NCBI GenBank assembly: GCA_037893245.1
Contig: JBAIAA010000094.1
Span: 682,001 to 746,000, forward strand
Direction of reading: 5' to 3'
DNA from: Crossaster papposus
Lineage: Eukaryota; Echinodermata; Asteroidea; Velatida; Solasteridae
DNA length: 64,000 bases
A model generated the notes under the pieces. The model worked only from the letters and a program-made list of their open reading frames with translations, was not told the origin of the DNA and did no database searches. Below, piece by piece: positions 45,496 to 59,675 of this stretch (its first letter is position 1; each line of letters opens with the position of its first letter). A program made the position numbers and the translations under genes.

Positions 45496-48400
45496 TTCTA
45501 TTGAGAAATTTGGCAATATTTTGGCTCAGATGGCGAGCTGGTGAGTGTCTCTTCATTCTCGAACAACGTTGAGGTTCGCAGCTCATATATAAGTCGAGAA
45601 AGTTAAGCTCATTCGCAGCCACCTTTTCTGATGTGTATGTGTGTACACTTGTATTGCCGCATAGGCCTATGCCGCCAGTGCCCTGACGCATGGGTCTCAC
45701 GGTTTGGGTTCTTTCCAGTGAGAAATTTGGCAATATTTTGCCTCAAATCTCGAGCTGGTGAGTGTCTCTTCATTCTCAAACAACGTTGAGGTTCGCAGCT
45801 CAGATATAAGTCGAGAAAATTATCCTCATTCGCAGCCATGTTTTCTTATGTGTATCTATGTACACGTGCATTGCCGCATTGGTCTAGGTCGCCAGTGCCC
45901 TGACGCATGAGTCTCACAGTTTGGGTTCTTTCCATTGAGAAATTTGGCAATATTTTGGCTCAGATGTCGAGCTGGTGAGTATCTCTTCATTCTCGAACAA
46001 CGTTGATGTTCCCAGCTAAGATTTAAGTCGAGAAAATAATCCTCATTCGCAGCCACTTTTTCTGATGTGTATGTTTGTACACGTGTATTGCCGCATAGGC
46101 CTATGCCGCCAGTGGCCTGACGCAGGAATCTCACAGTTTGGGTTCTTTCCATTGAGAAATTTGGCAATATTTTGGCTCAGATGTCGAGCTGGTGAGTGTC
46201 TCTTCATTCTCGAACAACGTTGAGGTTCGCAGCTTAAATATAAGTCGAGAAAATTATCCTCATTCGCAGCCACCTTTTCTGATGTGTATGTTTGTACACT
46301 TGTATTGCCGCATAGGCCTATGCCGTCAGTGCCCTGACGCATGGGTCTCACGGTTTGGGTTTTTTCCAGTGAGAAATTTGGCAATATTTTGGCTCCGATG
46401 TCGATCTGGTGAGTGTCTCTTCATTCTCGAACAACGTTGAGGTTCGCAGCTCAGATATAAGTCGAGAAAATTATCCTCATTTGCAGCCATGTTTTCTTAT
46501 GTGTATCTATGTACACGTGTATTGCCGCATTGGCCTAGGTCGCCAGTGCCCTGACGCATGAGTCTCACAGTTTGGGTTCTTTCCATTGAGAAATTTTGCA
46601 ATATTTTGGCTCAGATGTCGAGCTGGTGAGTATCTCTTCATTCTCGAACAACGTTGAGGTTCGCAGCTCAGATATAAGGCGAGAAAATTATCCTCATTCG
46701 CAGCCACCTTTTCTTATGTGTATGTTTGTACACGTGTATTGCCGCATAGGCCTATGTCGCCAGTGGCCTGACGCAGGAATCTCACAGTTTGGGTTCTTTC
46801 CATTGAGAAATTTGGCAATATTTTGGCTCAGATGTCGAGCTGGTGAGTGTCTCTTCATTCTCGAACAACGTTGAGGTTCGCAGCTTAAATATAAGTCGAG
46901 AAAATTATCCTCATTCGCAGCCACCTTTTCTGATGTGTATGTTTGTACACTTGTATTGCCGCATAGGCCTATGCCGTCAGTGCCCTGACGCATGGGTCTC
47001 ACGGTTTGGGTTTTTTCCAGTGAGAAATTTGGCAATATTTTGGCTCCGATGTCAATCTGGTGAGTGTCTCTTCATTCTCGAACAACGTTGAGGTTCGCAG
47101 CTCAGATATACGTCGAGAAAATTATCCTCATTCGCAGCCATGTTTTCTTATGTGTATCTATGTACACGTGTATTGCCGCATTGGCCTAGGTCGCCAGTGC
47201 CCTGACGCATGAGTCTCACAGTTTGGGTTCTTTCCATTTAGAAATTTGGCAATATTTTGGCTCAGATGTCGAGCTGGTGAGTATCTCTTCATTCTCGAAC
47301 AACGTTGAGGTTCCCAGCTAAGATTTAAGTCGAGAAAATAATCCTCATTCGCAGCCACTTTTTCTGATGTGTATGTTTGTACACGTGTATTGCCGCATAG
47401 GCCTATGCCGCCAGTGGCCTGACGCAGGAATCTCACAGTTTGGGTTCTTTCCATTGAGAGATTTGGCAATAATGTGGCTCAGATGTCGAGCTGGTGAGTG
47501 TCTCTTCATTCTCGAACAACGTTGAGGTTCGCAGCTCAAATATAAGTCGAGAAAATTATCCTCATTCGCAGCCATGTTTTCTTATGTGTATATATGTACA
47601 CGTGTATTGCCGCATTGGCCTATGTCGCCAGTGCCCTGAAGCATGAGTCTCACAGTTTGGGTTCTTTCCATTGAGAAATTTGGCAATATTTTGGCTCAGA
47701 TGTCGAGCTGGTGAGTATCTCTTCATTCTCGAACAACGTTGAGGTTCCCAGCTAAGATTTAAGTCGAGAAAATAATCCTCCTTCGCAGCCACTTTTTCTG
47801 ATGTGTATGTTTGTACACGTGTATTGCCGCATAGGCCTATGCCGCCAGTGGCCTGACGCATGAATCTCACAGTTTGGGTTCTTTCCATTGAGAAATTTGA
47901 CAATATTTTGTCTAAGATGTCGAGCTGGTGAATGACTCTTCATTCTCGAACAACGTTGAGGTACGCAGCTCAGATATAAGTCGAGAAAATTATCCTCATT
48001 CGCAGCCATGTTTTCTTATGTGTATCTATGTACACGTGTATTGCCGCATTGGCCTAGGTCGCCAGTGCCCTGACGCATGAGTCTCACAGTTTGGGTTCTT
48101 TCCATTGAGAAATTTGGCAATATTTTGGCTCAGATGTCGAGCTGGTGAGTATCTCTTCATTCTCGAACAACGTTGATGTTCCCAGCTAAGATTTAAGTCG
48201 AGAAAATAATCCTCATTCGCAGCCACTTTTTCTGATGTGTATGTTTGTACACGTGTATTGCCGCATAGGCCTATGCCGCCAGTGGCCTGACGCAGGAATC
48301 TCACAGTTTGGGTTCTTTCCATTGAGAAATTTGGCAATATTTTGGCTCAGATGTCGAGCTGGTGAGTGTCTCTTCATTCTCGAACAACGTTGAGGTTCGC

Positions 48401-49356
48401 AGCTTAAATATAAGTCGAGAAAATGATCCTCATTCGCAGCCACCTTTTCTGATGTGTATGTTTGTACACTTGTATTGCCGCATAGGCCTATGCCGTCAGT
48501 GCCCTGACGCATGGGTCTCACGGTTTGGGTTTTTTCCAGTGAGAAATTTGGCAATATTTTGGCTCCGATGTCGATCTGGTGAGTGTCTCTTCATTCTCGA
48601 ACAACGTTGAGGTTCGCAGCTCAGATATAAGTCGAGAAAATTATCCTCATTTGCAGCCATGTTTTCTTATGTGTATCTATGTACACGTGTATTGCCGCAT
48701 TGGCCTAGGTCGCCAGTGCCCTGACGCATGAGTCTCACAGTTTGGGTTCTTTCCATTGAGAAATTTTGCAATATTTTGGCTCAGATGTCGAGCTGGTGAG
48801 TATCTCTTCATTCTCGAACAACGTTGAGGTTCCCAGCTAAGATTTAAGTCGAGAAAATAATCCTCCTTCGCAGCCACTTTTTCTGATGTGTATGTTTGTA
48901 CACGTGTATTGCCGCATAGGCCTATGCCGCCAGTGGCCTGACGCATGAATCTCACAGTTTGGGTTCTTTCCATTGAGAAATTTGACAATATTTTGTCTAA
49001 GATGTCGAGCTGGTGAATGTCTCTTCATTCTCGAACAACGTTGAGGTTCGCAGCTCAGATATAAGTCGAGAAAATTATCCTCATTCGCAGCCACCTTTTC
49101 TTATGTGTATGTTTGTACACGTGTATTGCCGCATAGGCATATGTCGCCAGTGCCCTGACGCATGAGTTTCACAGTTTGGGTTCTTTCCATTGAGAAATTT
49201 GGCAATATTTTGGCTCAGATGTCGAGCTGGTGAGTGTCTCTTCATTCTCGAACAACGTTGAGGTACGCAGCTCAGATATAAGTCGAGAAAATTATCCTCA
49301 TTCGCAGCCACCTTTTCTGATGAGTATGTTTGTACACTTGTATTGCCGCATAGACC

Positions 49357-52300
49357 TATGCCGTCAGTGCCCTGACGCATGGGTCTCACGGTTTGGGTTT
49401 TTTCCAGTGAGAAATTTGGCAATATTTTGGCTTCGATGTTGAGCTGGTGAGTGTCTCTTCATTCTCGAACAACGTTGAGGTTCGCAGCTCAAATATAAGT
49501 CGAGAAAATGATCCTCATTCGCAGCCATGTTTTCTTATGTGTATCTATGTACACGAGTATTGCCGCATTGGCCTAGGTCGCCAGTGCCCTGACGCATGAG
49601 TCTCACAGTTTGGGTTCTTTCTATCGAGAAATTTGGCAATATTTTGGCTCCGATGTCGAGCTGGTGAGTGTCTCTTCATTCTCGAACATCGTTGAGGTTC
49701 GCAGCTCAAATATAAGTCGAGAAAATTATCCTCATTCGCAGCCACCTTTTCTAATGTGTATGTTTGTACACTTGTATTGCCGCATAGGCCTATGCCGTCA
49801 GTGCCCTGACGCATGGGTCTCACGGTTTAGGTTTTTTCCAGTGAGAAATTTGGAAATATTTTGGCTCCGATGTCGAGCTGGTGAGTGTCTCGTCATTCTC
49901 GAACAACGTTGAGGTTCTCAGCTCAGATATAAGTCAAGAAAATTATCCTCATTCGAAGCCACCTTTTCTTATGTGTATGTTTGTACACGTGTATTGCCGC
50001 ATAGGCCTATGCCGCCAGTGGCCTGACGCATGAGTCTCACAATTTGGGTTCTTTCCATTGAGAGATTTTTCAATAATGTGGCTCAGATGTCGAGCTGGTG
50101 AGTGTCTCTTCATTCTCGAACAACGTTGAGGTTCGCAGCTCAAATATAAGTCGAGAAAATTATCCTCATTCGCAGCCACCTTTTCTTATATGTATGTTTG
50201 TACACTTGTATTGCCGCATAGGCCTATGCCGTCAGTGCCCTGACGCATGGGTCTCACGGTTTGGGGTTTTTTCCAGTGAGAAATTTGGCAATATTTTTGC
50301 TCCGATGTTGAGCTGGTGAGTGTCTCTTCATTCTCGAACAACGTTGAGGTTCGCAGCTCAAATATAAGTCGAGAAAATTAACGTCATTCGCAGCCATGTT
50401 TTCTTATGTGTATATATGTACACGTGTATTGCCGCATTGGCCTATGTCGCCAGTGCCCTGACGCATGAGTCTCACAGTTTGGGTTCTTTCCATTGGGAAA
50501 TTTGGCAATATTTTGGCACAGATGTCGAGCTGGTGAGTGTCTCTTCATTCTCGAACAACGTTGAGGTTCGCAGCTCAGATATAAGTCGAGAAAATTATCC
50601 TCATTTGCAGCCATGTTTTCTTATGTGTATGTTTGTAAACGTGTATTGCCGCATAGGCCTATGCCGCCAGTGGCCTGACGCATGGGTCTCACGGTTTGGG
50701 TTTTTTCCAGTGAGAAATTTGGCAATATTTTGGCTCCGATGTCGAGCTGGTGAGTGTCTCTTCATTCTCGAACAACGTTGAGGTTCGCAGCTCAAATATA
50801 AGTCGAGAAAATTATCCTCATTCGCATCCATGTTTTCTTATGTGTATCTATGTACACGAGTATTGCCGCATTGGCCTAGGTCGCCAGTGCCCTGACGCAT
50901 GAGTCTCACAGTTTGGGTTCTTTTCATTGGGAAATTTGGCAATATTTTGGCTCAGATGTCGAGCTGGTGAGTATCTCTTCATTCTCGAACAACGTTGAGG
51001 TTCCCAGCTAAGATAAAAGTCGAGAAAATAATCCTCATTCGCAGCCACCTTTTCTGATGTGTATGTTTGTACACGTGTATTGCCGCATTGGCCTATGCCG
51101 CCAGTGCCCTGACGCATGAGTCTCACAGTTTCGGTTCTTTCTATTAAAAAAATTTGCAATATTTTGGCTCCGATGTTGAGCTGGTGAGTCTCTCTTCATT
51201 CTCGAACAACGTTGAGGTTCGCAGATCAAATATAAGTCGAGAAAATTATCCTCATTCGCAGCCACCTTTTCTGATGTGTATGTTTGTACACTTGAATTGC
51301 CGCATAGGCCTATGCCGTCAGTGCCCTGACGCATGGGTCTCACGGTTTGGGTTTTTTCCAGTGAGAAATTTGGAAATATTTTGACTCCGATGTCGAGCTG
51401 GTGAGTGTCTCGTCATTCTCGAACAACGTTGAGGTTCTCAGCTCAGATATAAGTCAAGAAAATTATCCTCATTCGAAGCCACCTTTTCTTATGTGTATGT
51501 TTGTACACGTGTATTGCCGCATAGGCCTATGCCGCCAGTGGCCTGACGCATGAGTCTCACAGTTTGGGTTCTTTCCATTGAGAGATTTGGCAATAATGTG
51601 GCTCAGATGTCGAGCTGGTGAGTGTCTCTTCATTCTCGAACAACGTTGAGGTTCGCAGCTCAAATATAAGTCGAGAAAATTGTCCTCATTCGCAGCCACC
51701 TTTTCTTAGGTGTATCTATGTACACGTGTATTGGCGCATTGGCCTATGCCGCCAGTGACCTGACGCATGAGTCTCACAGTTTGGGTTCTTTCCATTGAGA
51801 AATTTGGCAATATTTTGGCTCAGATGTCGAGCTGGTGAGCGTCTCTTCATTCTCGAACAACGTTGAGGTTCGCAGCTAAGATATAAGTCGAGAAAATTAT
51901 CCTCATTCGCAGCCACCTTTTCTTATATGTATGTTTGTACACTTGTATTGCCGCATAGGCCTATGCCGTCAGTGCCCTGACGCATGGGTCTCACGGTTTG
52001 GGTTTTTTCCAGTGAGAAATTTGGCAATATTTTGGCTTCGATGTTGAGCTGGTGAGTGTCTCTTCATTCTCGAACAACGTTGAGGTTCGCAGCTCAAATA
52101 TAAGTCGAGAAAATGATCCTCATTCGCAGCCATGTTTTCTTATGTGTATCTATGTACACGAGTATTGCCGCATTGGCCTAGGTCGCCAGTGCCCTGACGC
52201 ATGAGTCTCACAGTTTGGGTTCTTTCTATCGAGAAATTTGGCAATATTTTGGCTCCGATGTCGAGCTGGTGAGTGTCTCTTCATTCTCGAACATCGTTGA

Positions 52301-54603
52301 GGTTCGCAGCTCAAATATAAGTCGAGAAAATTATCCTCATTCGCAGCCACCTTTTCTAATGTGTATGTTTGTACACTTGTATTGCCGCATAGGCCTATGC
52401 CGTCAGTGCCCTGACGCATGGGTCTCACGGTTTAGGTTTTTTCCAGTGAGAAATTTGGAAATATTTTGGCTCCGATGTCGAGCTGGTGAGTGTCTCGTCA
52501 TTCTCGAACAACGTTGAGGTTCTTAGCTCAGATATAAGTCAAGAAAATTATCCTCATTCGAAGCCACCTTTTCTTATGTGTATGTTTGTACACGTGTATT
52601 GCCGCATAGGCCTATGCCGCCAGTGGCCTGACGCATGAGTCTCACAATTTGGGTTCTTTCCATTGAGAGATTTTTCAATAATGTGGCTCAGATGTCGAGC
52701 TGGTGAGTGTCTCTTCATTCTCGAACAACGTTGAGGTTCGCAGCTCAAATATAAGTCGAGAAAATTATCCTCATTCGCAGCCACCTTTTCTTATATGTAT
52801 GTTTGTACACTTGTATTGCCGCATAGGCCTATGCCGTCAGTGCCCTGACGCATGGGTCTCACGGTTTGGGGTTTTTTCCAGTGAGAAATTTGGCAATATT
52901 TTTGCTCCGATGTTGAGCTGGTGAGTGTCTCTTCATTCTCGAACAACGTTGAGGTTCGCAGCTCAAATATAAGTCGAGAAAATTAACGTCATTCGCAGCC
53001 ATGTTTTCTTATGTGTATATATGTACACGTGTATTGCCGCATTGGCCTATGTCGCCAGTGCCCTGACGCATGAGTCTCACAGTTTGGGTTCTTTCCATTG
53101 GGAAATTTGGCAATATTTTGGCACAGATGTCGAGCTGGTGAGTGTCTCTTCATTCTCGAACAACGTTGAGGTTCGCAGCTCAGATATAAGTCGAGAAAAT
53201 TATCCTCATTTGCAGCCATGTTTTCTTATGTGTATGTTTGTAAACGTGTATTGCCGCATAGGCCTATGCCGCCAGTGGCCTGACGCATGGGTCTCACGGT
53301 TTGGGTTTTTTCCAGTGAGAAATTTGGCAATATTTTGGCTCCGATGTCGAGCTGGTGAGTGTCTCTTCATTCTCGAACAACGTTGAGGTTCGCAGCTCAA
53401 ATATAAGTCGAGAAAATTATCCTCATTCGCATCCATGTTTTCTTATGTGTATCTATGTACACGAGTATTGCCGCATTGGCCTAGGTCGCCAGTGCCCTGA
53501 CGCATGAGTCTCACAGTTTGGGTTCTTTTCATTGGGAAATTTGGCAATATTTTGGCTCAGATGTCGAGCTGGTGAGTATCTCTTCATTCTCGAACAACGT
53601 TGAGGTTCCCAGCTAAGATAAAAGTCGAGAAAATAATCCTCATTCGCAGCCACCTTTTCTGATGTGTATGTTTGTACACGTGTATTGCCGCATTGGCCTA
53701 TGCCGCCAGTGCCCTGACGCATGAGTCTCACAGTTTCGGTTCTTTCTATTAAAAAAATTTGCAATATTTTGGCTCCGATGTTGAGCTGGTGAGTCTCTCT
53801 TCATTCTCGAACAACGTTGAGGTTCGCAGATCAAATATAAGTCGAGAAAATTATCCTCATTCGCAGCCACCTTTTCTGATGTGTATGTTTGTACACTTGA
53901 ATTGCCGCATAGGCCTATGCCGTCAGTGCCCTGACGCATGGGTCTCACGGTTTGGGTTTTTTCCAGTGAGAAATTTGGAAATATTTTGACTCCGATGTCG
54001 AGCTGGTGAGTGTCTCGTCATTCTCGAACAACGTTGAGGTTCTCAGCTCAGATATAAGTCAAGAAAATTATCCTCATTCGAAGCCACCTTTTCTTATGTG
54101 TATGTTTGTACACGTGTATTGCCGCATAGGCCTATGCCGCCAGTGGCCTGACGCATGAGTCTCACAGTTTGGGTTCTTTCCATTGAGAGATTTGGCAATA
54201 ATGTGGCTCAGATGTCGAGCTGGTGAGTGTCTCTTCATTCTCGAACAACGTTGAGGTTCGCAGCTCAAATATAAGTCGAGAAAATTGTCCTCATTCGCAG
54301 CCACCTTTTCTTAGGTGTATCTATGTACACGTGTATTGGCGCATTGGCCTATGCCGCCAGTGACCTGACGCATGAGTCTCACAGTTTGGGTTCTTTCCAT
54401 TGAGAAATTTGGCAATATTTTGGCTCAGATGTCGAGCTGGTGAGCGTCTCTTCATTCTCGAACAACGTTGAGGTTCGCAGCTAAGATATAAGTCGAGAAA
54501 ATTATCCTCATTCGCAGCCACCTTTTCTTATATGTATGTTTGTACACTTGTATTGCCGCATAGGCCTATGCCGTCAGTGCCCTGACGCATGGGTCTCACG
54601 GTT
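49357..54603. repeat. Twelve-monomer HOR, two near-identical copies of 2605 bp
   Basis: Copies about 49357–51961 and 51962–54566 plus a short overrun (12 x 217 plus 1). Reading the two side by side I noticed one clear substitution, C at 49919 against T at 52524. Shared private variants include CGAACATCGTTGAGG, GAAAATTAACGTC, GCATCCATGTTTTC, CTATTAAAAAAATTTGC and TTAGGTGTATC. This is the most recent large duplication visible in the window. Confidence 0.9.
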
Positions 54604-57306
54604 TGGGTTTTTTTCCAGTGAGAAATTTGGCAATATTTTGGCTCCGATGTTGAGCTGGTGAGTGTCTCTTCATTCTCGAACAACGTTGAGGTTCGCAGCT
54701 CAAATATAAGTCGAGAAAATTATCGTCATTCGCAGCCATGTTTTCTTATGTGTATATATGTACACGTGTATTGCCGCATTGGCCTATGTCGCCAGTGCCC
54801 TGACGCATGAGTCTCACAGTTTGGGTTCTTTCCATTGGGAAATTTGGCAATATTTTGGCACAGATGTCGAGCTGGTGAGTGTCTCTTCATTCTCGAACAA
54901 CGTTGAGGTTCGCAGCTCAGATATAAGTCGAGAAAATTAACCTCATTCGCAGCCATGTTTTCTTGTGTGTATCTATGTACACGTGTATTGTCGCATAGGC
55001 CTATGCCGTCAGTGCCCTGACGCATGAGTCTCACGGTTTGGTTTTTTTCCAGTGAGAAATTTGGCAATATTTTGGCTCCGATGTCGAGCTGGTGAGTGTC
55101 TCTTCATTCTCGAACAATGTTGAGGTTCGCAGCTCAAATATAAGTCGAGAAAATTATCCTCATTCGCAGCCATGTTTTCTTATGTGTATCTATGTACACG
55201 AGTATTGCCGCATTGGCCTAGGTCGCCAGTGCCCTGACGCATGAGTCTCACAGTTTGGGTTCTTTTCATTGGGAAATTTGGCAATATTTTGGCTCAGATG
55301 TCGAGCTGGTGAGTATCTCTTCATTCTCGAACAACGTTGAGGTTCCCAGCTAAGATAAAAGTCCAGAAAATAATCCTCATTCGCAGCCACCTTTTCTGAT
55401 GTGTATGTTTGTTCACGTGTATTGCCGCATTGGCCTATGCCGCCAGTGCCCTGACGCATGAGTCTCACAGTTTGGGTTCTTTCTATTGAAAATTTTGGCA
55501 ATATTTGGGCTCCGATGTTGAGCTGGTGAATGTCTCTTCATTCTCGAACAACGTTGAGGTTCGCAGCTCAAATATAAGTCGAGAAATTATCCTCATTCGC
55601 AGCCATGTTTTCTTATGTGTATATATGTACACGTGTATTGCCGCATTGGCCTATGTCGCCAGTGCCCTGACGCATGAGTCTCACAGTTTGGGTTCTTTCC
55701 ATTGAGAAATTTGGCAATATTTTGGCACAGATGTCGAGCTGGTGAGTGTCTCTTCATTCTCGAACAACGTTGAGGTTCGCAGCTCAAATATAAGTCGAGA
55801 AACTTATCCTCATTCGCAGCCACCTTTTCTGATGTGTATGTTTGTACACTTGTATTGCCGCATAGGCCTATGCCGTCAGTGCCCTGAGGCATGGGTCTCA
55901 CGGTTTGGTTTTTTTCCAGTGAGAAATTTGGCAATATTTTGGCTCAGATGTCGACCTGGTGAGTGTCTCTTCATTCTCGAACAACGTTGAGGTTCGCAGC
56001 TCAGATATAAGTCGAGAAAATTAACCTCATTCCTAGCCATGTTTTCTTGTGTGTATCTATGTACACGTGTATTGTCGCATAGGACTATGCCGCCAGTGGC
56101 CTGACGCATGAGTCTCACGGTTTGGGATTTTTCCAGTGAGAAATTTGGCAATATTTTGGCACAGATGTCGAGCTGGTGAGTGTCTCTTCATTCTCGAACA
56201 ACGTTGAGGTTCGCAGCTAAGATATAAGTCGAGAAAATTATCCTCATTCGCAGCCACCTTTTCTGATGTGTATGTTTGTACACTTGTATTGCCGCATTTG
56301 CCTATGCCGCCTGTGCCCTGACGCATGAGTCTCACAGTTTGGGTTCTTTCTATTGAGAAATTTAGCAAAATATTTTGGCTCCGATGTCGAGCTGGTGAGT
56401 GTCTCTTCATTCTCGAACAACGTTGAGGTTCGCAGCTCAAATATAAGTAGGGAAAATTATCCTCATTCGCAGCCATGTTTTCTTATGTGTATCTATGTAC
56501 ACGAGTATTGCCGCATTGGCCTAGGTCGCCAGTGCCCTGACGCATGAGTCTCACAGTTTGGGTTCTTTTCATTTGGAAATTTGGCAATATTTTGGCTCGG
56601 ATGTCGAGCTGGTGAGTATCTCTTCATTCTCGAACAACGTTGAGGTTCCCAGCTAAGATAAAAGTCGAGAAAATAATCCTCATTCGCAGCTACCTTTTCT
56701 GATGTGTATGTTTGTACACGTGTATTGCCGCATTGGCCTATGCCGCCAGTGCCCTGACGCATGAGTCTCACAGTTTCGGTTCTTTCTATTGAAAAAAATT
56801 GCAATATTTTGGCTCCGATGTTGAGCTGGTGAGTCTCTCTTCATTCTCGAACAACGTTGAGGTTCGCAGATCAAATATAAGTCGAGAAAATTATCCTCAT
56901 TCGCAGCCACCTTTTCTGATGTGTATGTTTGTACACTTGTATTGCCGCATAGGCCTATGCCGTCAGTGCCCTGACGCATGGGTCTCACGGTTTGGGTTTT
57001 TTCCAGTGAGAAATTTGGCAATATTTTGACTCCGATGTCGAGCTGGTGAGTGTCTCGTCATTCTCGAACAACGTTGAGGTTCTCAGCTCAGATATAAGTC
57101 AAGAAAATTATCCTCATTCGAAGCCACCTTTTCTTATGTGTATGTTTGTACACGTGTATTGCCGCATAGGCCTATGCCGCCAGTGGCCTGACGCATGAGT
57201 CTCACAGTTTGGGTTCTTTCCATTGAGAGATTTGGCAATAATGTGGCTCAGATGTCGAGCTGGTGAATGTCTCTTCATTCTCGAACAACGTTGAGGTTCG
57301 CAGCTC
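54552..57306. repeat. 2.75-kb satellite segment repeated at 59549–62303 (offset 4997)
   Basis: Twenty-three monomers plus six bases apart. Shared private variants include TTGTTCACGTG, GATAAAAGTCCAG, TTCCTAGCCATG, TAAGTAGGGAAAAT, TTTAGCAAAATATTTTGG and CGCCTGTGCCC. Scattered single-base differences make it older than the 2605-bp pair. Confidence 0.88.
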
Positions 57307-58569
57307 CAATATAAGTCGAGAAAATTGTCATCATTCGCAGCCACCTTTTCTTAGGTGTATCTATGTACACGTGTATTGGCGCATTGGCCTATGCCGCCAG
57401 TGCCCTGACGCATGAGTCTCATAGTTTTGGGTTCTTTCCATTGAGAGGTTTGGCAATATTGTGGCTCAGATGTTGAGCTTGTGAGTGTCTCTTCATTCTC
57501 GAACAACGTTGAGGTTCGCTGCTCAGATATAAGTCGAGAAAATTATCCTCATTCGCAGCCATGTGTTCTTATGTGTATCTATGTACACGTGTATTGCCGC
57601 ATTGGCCTATGTCGCCAGTGCCCTGACGCATGAGTCTCACAGTTTGGGTTCTTTCCATTGAGAAATTTGGCAATATTTTGGCTCAGATGTCGAGCTGGTG
57701 AGTGTCTCTTCATTCTCGAACAACGTTGAGGTTCGCAGCTCAAATATAAGTCGAGAAAATTATCCTCATTCGCAGCCAACTTTTCTGATGTGTATGTTTG
57801 TACACTTGTATGGCCGCATAGGCCTATGCCGTCAGTGCCCTGACGCATGGGTCTCACGGTTTGGTTTTTTTTCAGTGAGAAATCTGGCAATATTTTGGCT
57901 CCGATGTCGAGCTGATGAGTGTCTCTTCATTCTCGAACAACGTTGAGGTTCGCAGCTCAGATATAAGTCGAGAAAATTATCCTCATTCGCAGCCATGTTT
58001 TCTTATGTGTATCTATGTACACGTGTATTGCCGCATTGGCCTATGTCGCCAGTGCCCTGACGCATGAGTCTCACAGTTTGGGTTCTTTCCATTGAGAAAT
58101 TTGGCAATATTTTGGCTCAGATGTCGAGCTGGTGAGTGTCTCTTCATTCTCGAACAACGTTGAGGTTCGCAGCTCCAATATAAGTCGAGAAAATTGTCAT
58201 CATTCGCAGCCACCTTTTCTTAGGTGTATCTATGTACACGTGTATTGGCGCATTGGCATATGCCGCCAGTGCCCTGACGCATGAGTCTCATAGTTTTGGG
58301 TTCTTTCCATTGAGAAGTTTGGCAATATTGTGGCTCAGATGTTGAGCTTGTTAGTGTCTCTTCATTCTCGAACAAGGTTGAGGTTCGCAGCTCAAATATA
58401 AGTCGAGAAAATTATCCTCATTCGCAGCCACCTTTTCTTATGTGTATGTTTGTACACTTGTATTGCAGCATAGGCCTATGCCGTCAGTGCCCTGACGCAT
58501 GGGTCTCACGGTTTGGGTTTTTTTCCAGTGAGAAATTTGGCAATATTTTGGCTCCGATGTTGAGCTGGT
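57270..58569. repeat. Satellite segment repeated at 62701–64000 (offset 5431)
   Basis: Twenty-five monomers plus six bases apart, matching up to the window end. Shared private variants include CAGCTCCAATATAAG, AATTGTCATCATTCGC, CATAGTTTTGGG, CATGTGTTCTTATG and GTATGGCCGCATAGG. Confidence 0.85.
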
Positions 58570-58849
58570 GAGTGTCTCTTCATTCTCGAACAACGTTGAG
58601 GTTCGCAGCTCAAATATAAGTCGAGAAAATTATCGTCATTCGCAGCCATGTTTTCTTATGTGTATATATGTACACGTGTATTGCCGCATTGGCCTATGTC
58701 GCCAGTGCCCTGACGCATGAGTCTTACAGTTTGGGTTCTTTCTATTGGGACATTTGGCAATATTTTGGCACAGATGTCGAGCTGGTGAGTGTCTCTTCAT
58801 TCTCGAACAACGTTGAGGTTCGCAGCTCAGATATAAGTCGAGAAAATTA

Positions 58850-59675
58850 TCCTCATTGGCAGCCATGTTTTTTTATGTGTATGTTTATAAACGTGTATTG
58901 CCGCATAGGCCTATGCCGCCAGTGGCCTGACGCATGAGTCTCACGGTTTGGAATGTTTCCAGTGAGAAATTTGGCAATATTTTGGCTCAGATGTCGACCT
59001 GGTGAGTGTCTCTTCATTCTCGAACAACGTTGAGGTTCGCAGCTCAGATATAAGTCGAGAAAATTAACCTCATTCGCAGCCATGTTTTCTTGTGTGTATC
59101 TATGTACACGTGTATTGTCGCATAGGCATATGCCGTCAGTGCCCTGACGCATGAGTCTCACGGTTTGGATTTTTTCCAAGTGAGAAATTTGGCAATATTT
59201 TTGCTCCGATGTCGAGCTGGTGAGTGTCTCTTCATTCTCGAACAACGTTGAGGTTCGCAGCTCAGATATAAGTCGAGAAAATTATCCTCATTGGCAGCCA
59301 TGTTTTTTTATGTGTATGTTTATAAACGTGTATTGCCGCATAGGCCTATGCCGCCAGTGGCCTGACGCATGAGTCTCACGGTTTGGAATTTTTCCAGTGA
59401 GAAATTTGGCAATATTTTGGCTCAGATGTCGACCTGGTGAGTGTCTCTTCATTCTCGAACAACGTTGAGGTTCGCAGCTCAGATATAAGTCGAGAAAATT
59501 ATCCTCATTCGCAGCCATGTTTTCTTGTGTGTATCTATGTACACGAGTATTGCCGCATAGGCCTATGCCGTCAGTGCCCTGACGCATGGGTCTCACGGTT
59601 TGGGTTTTTTTCCAGTGAGAAATTTGGCAATATTTTGGCTGCGATGTTGAGCTGGTGAGTGTCTCTTCATTCTCG
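58850..59675. repeat. Satellite dimer repeat, offset 435 bp
   Basis: About 58850–59240 resembles 59285–59675. They share CCTCATTGGCAGCCATGTTT, TATGTTTATAAACGTG and GATGTCGACCTGG. Differences such as GGAATGTTTCC against GGAATTTTTCC show divergence since duplication. Confidence 0.75.
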
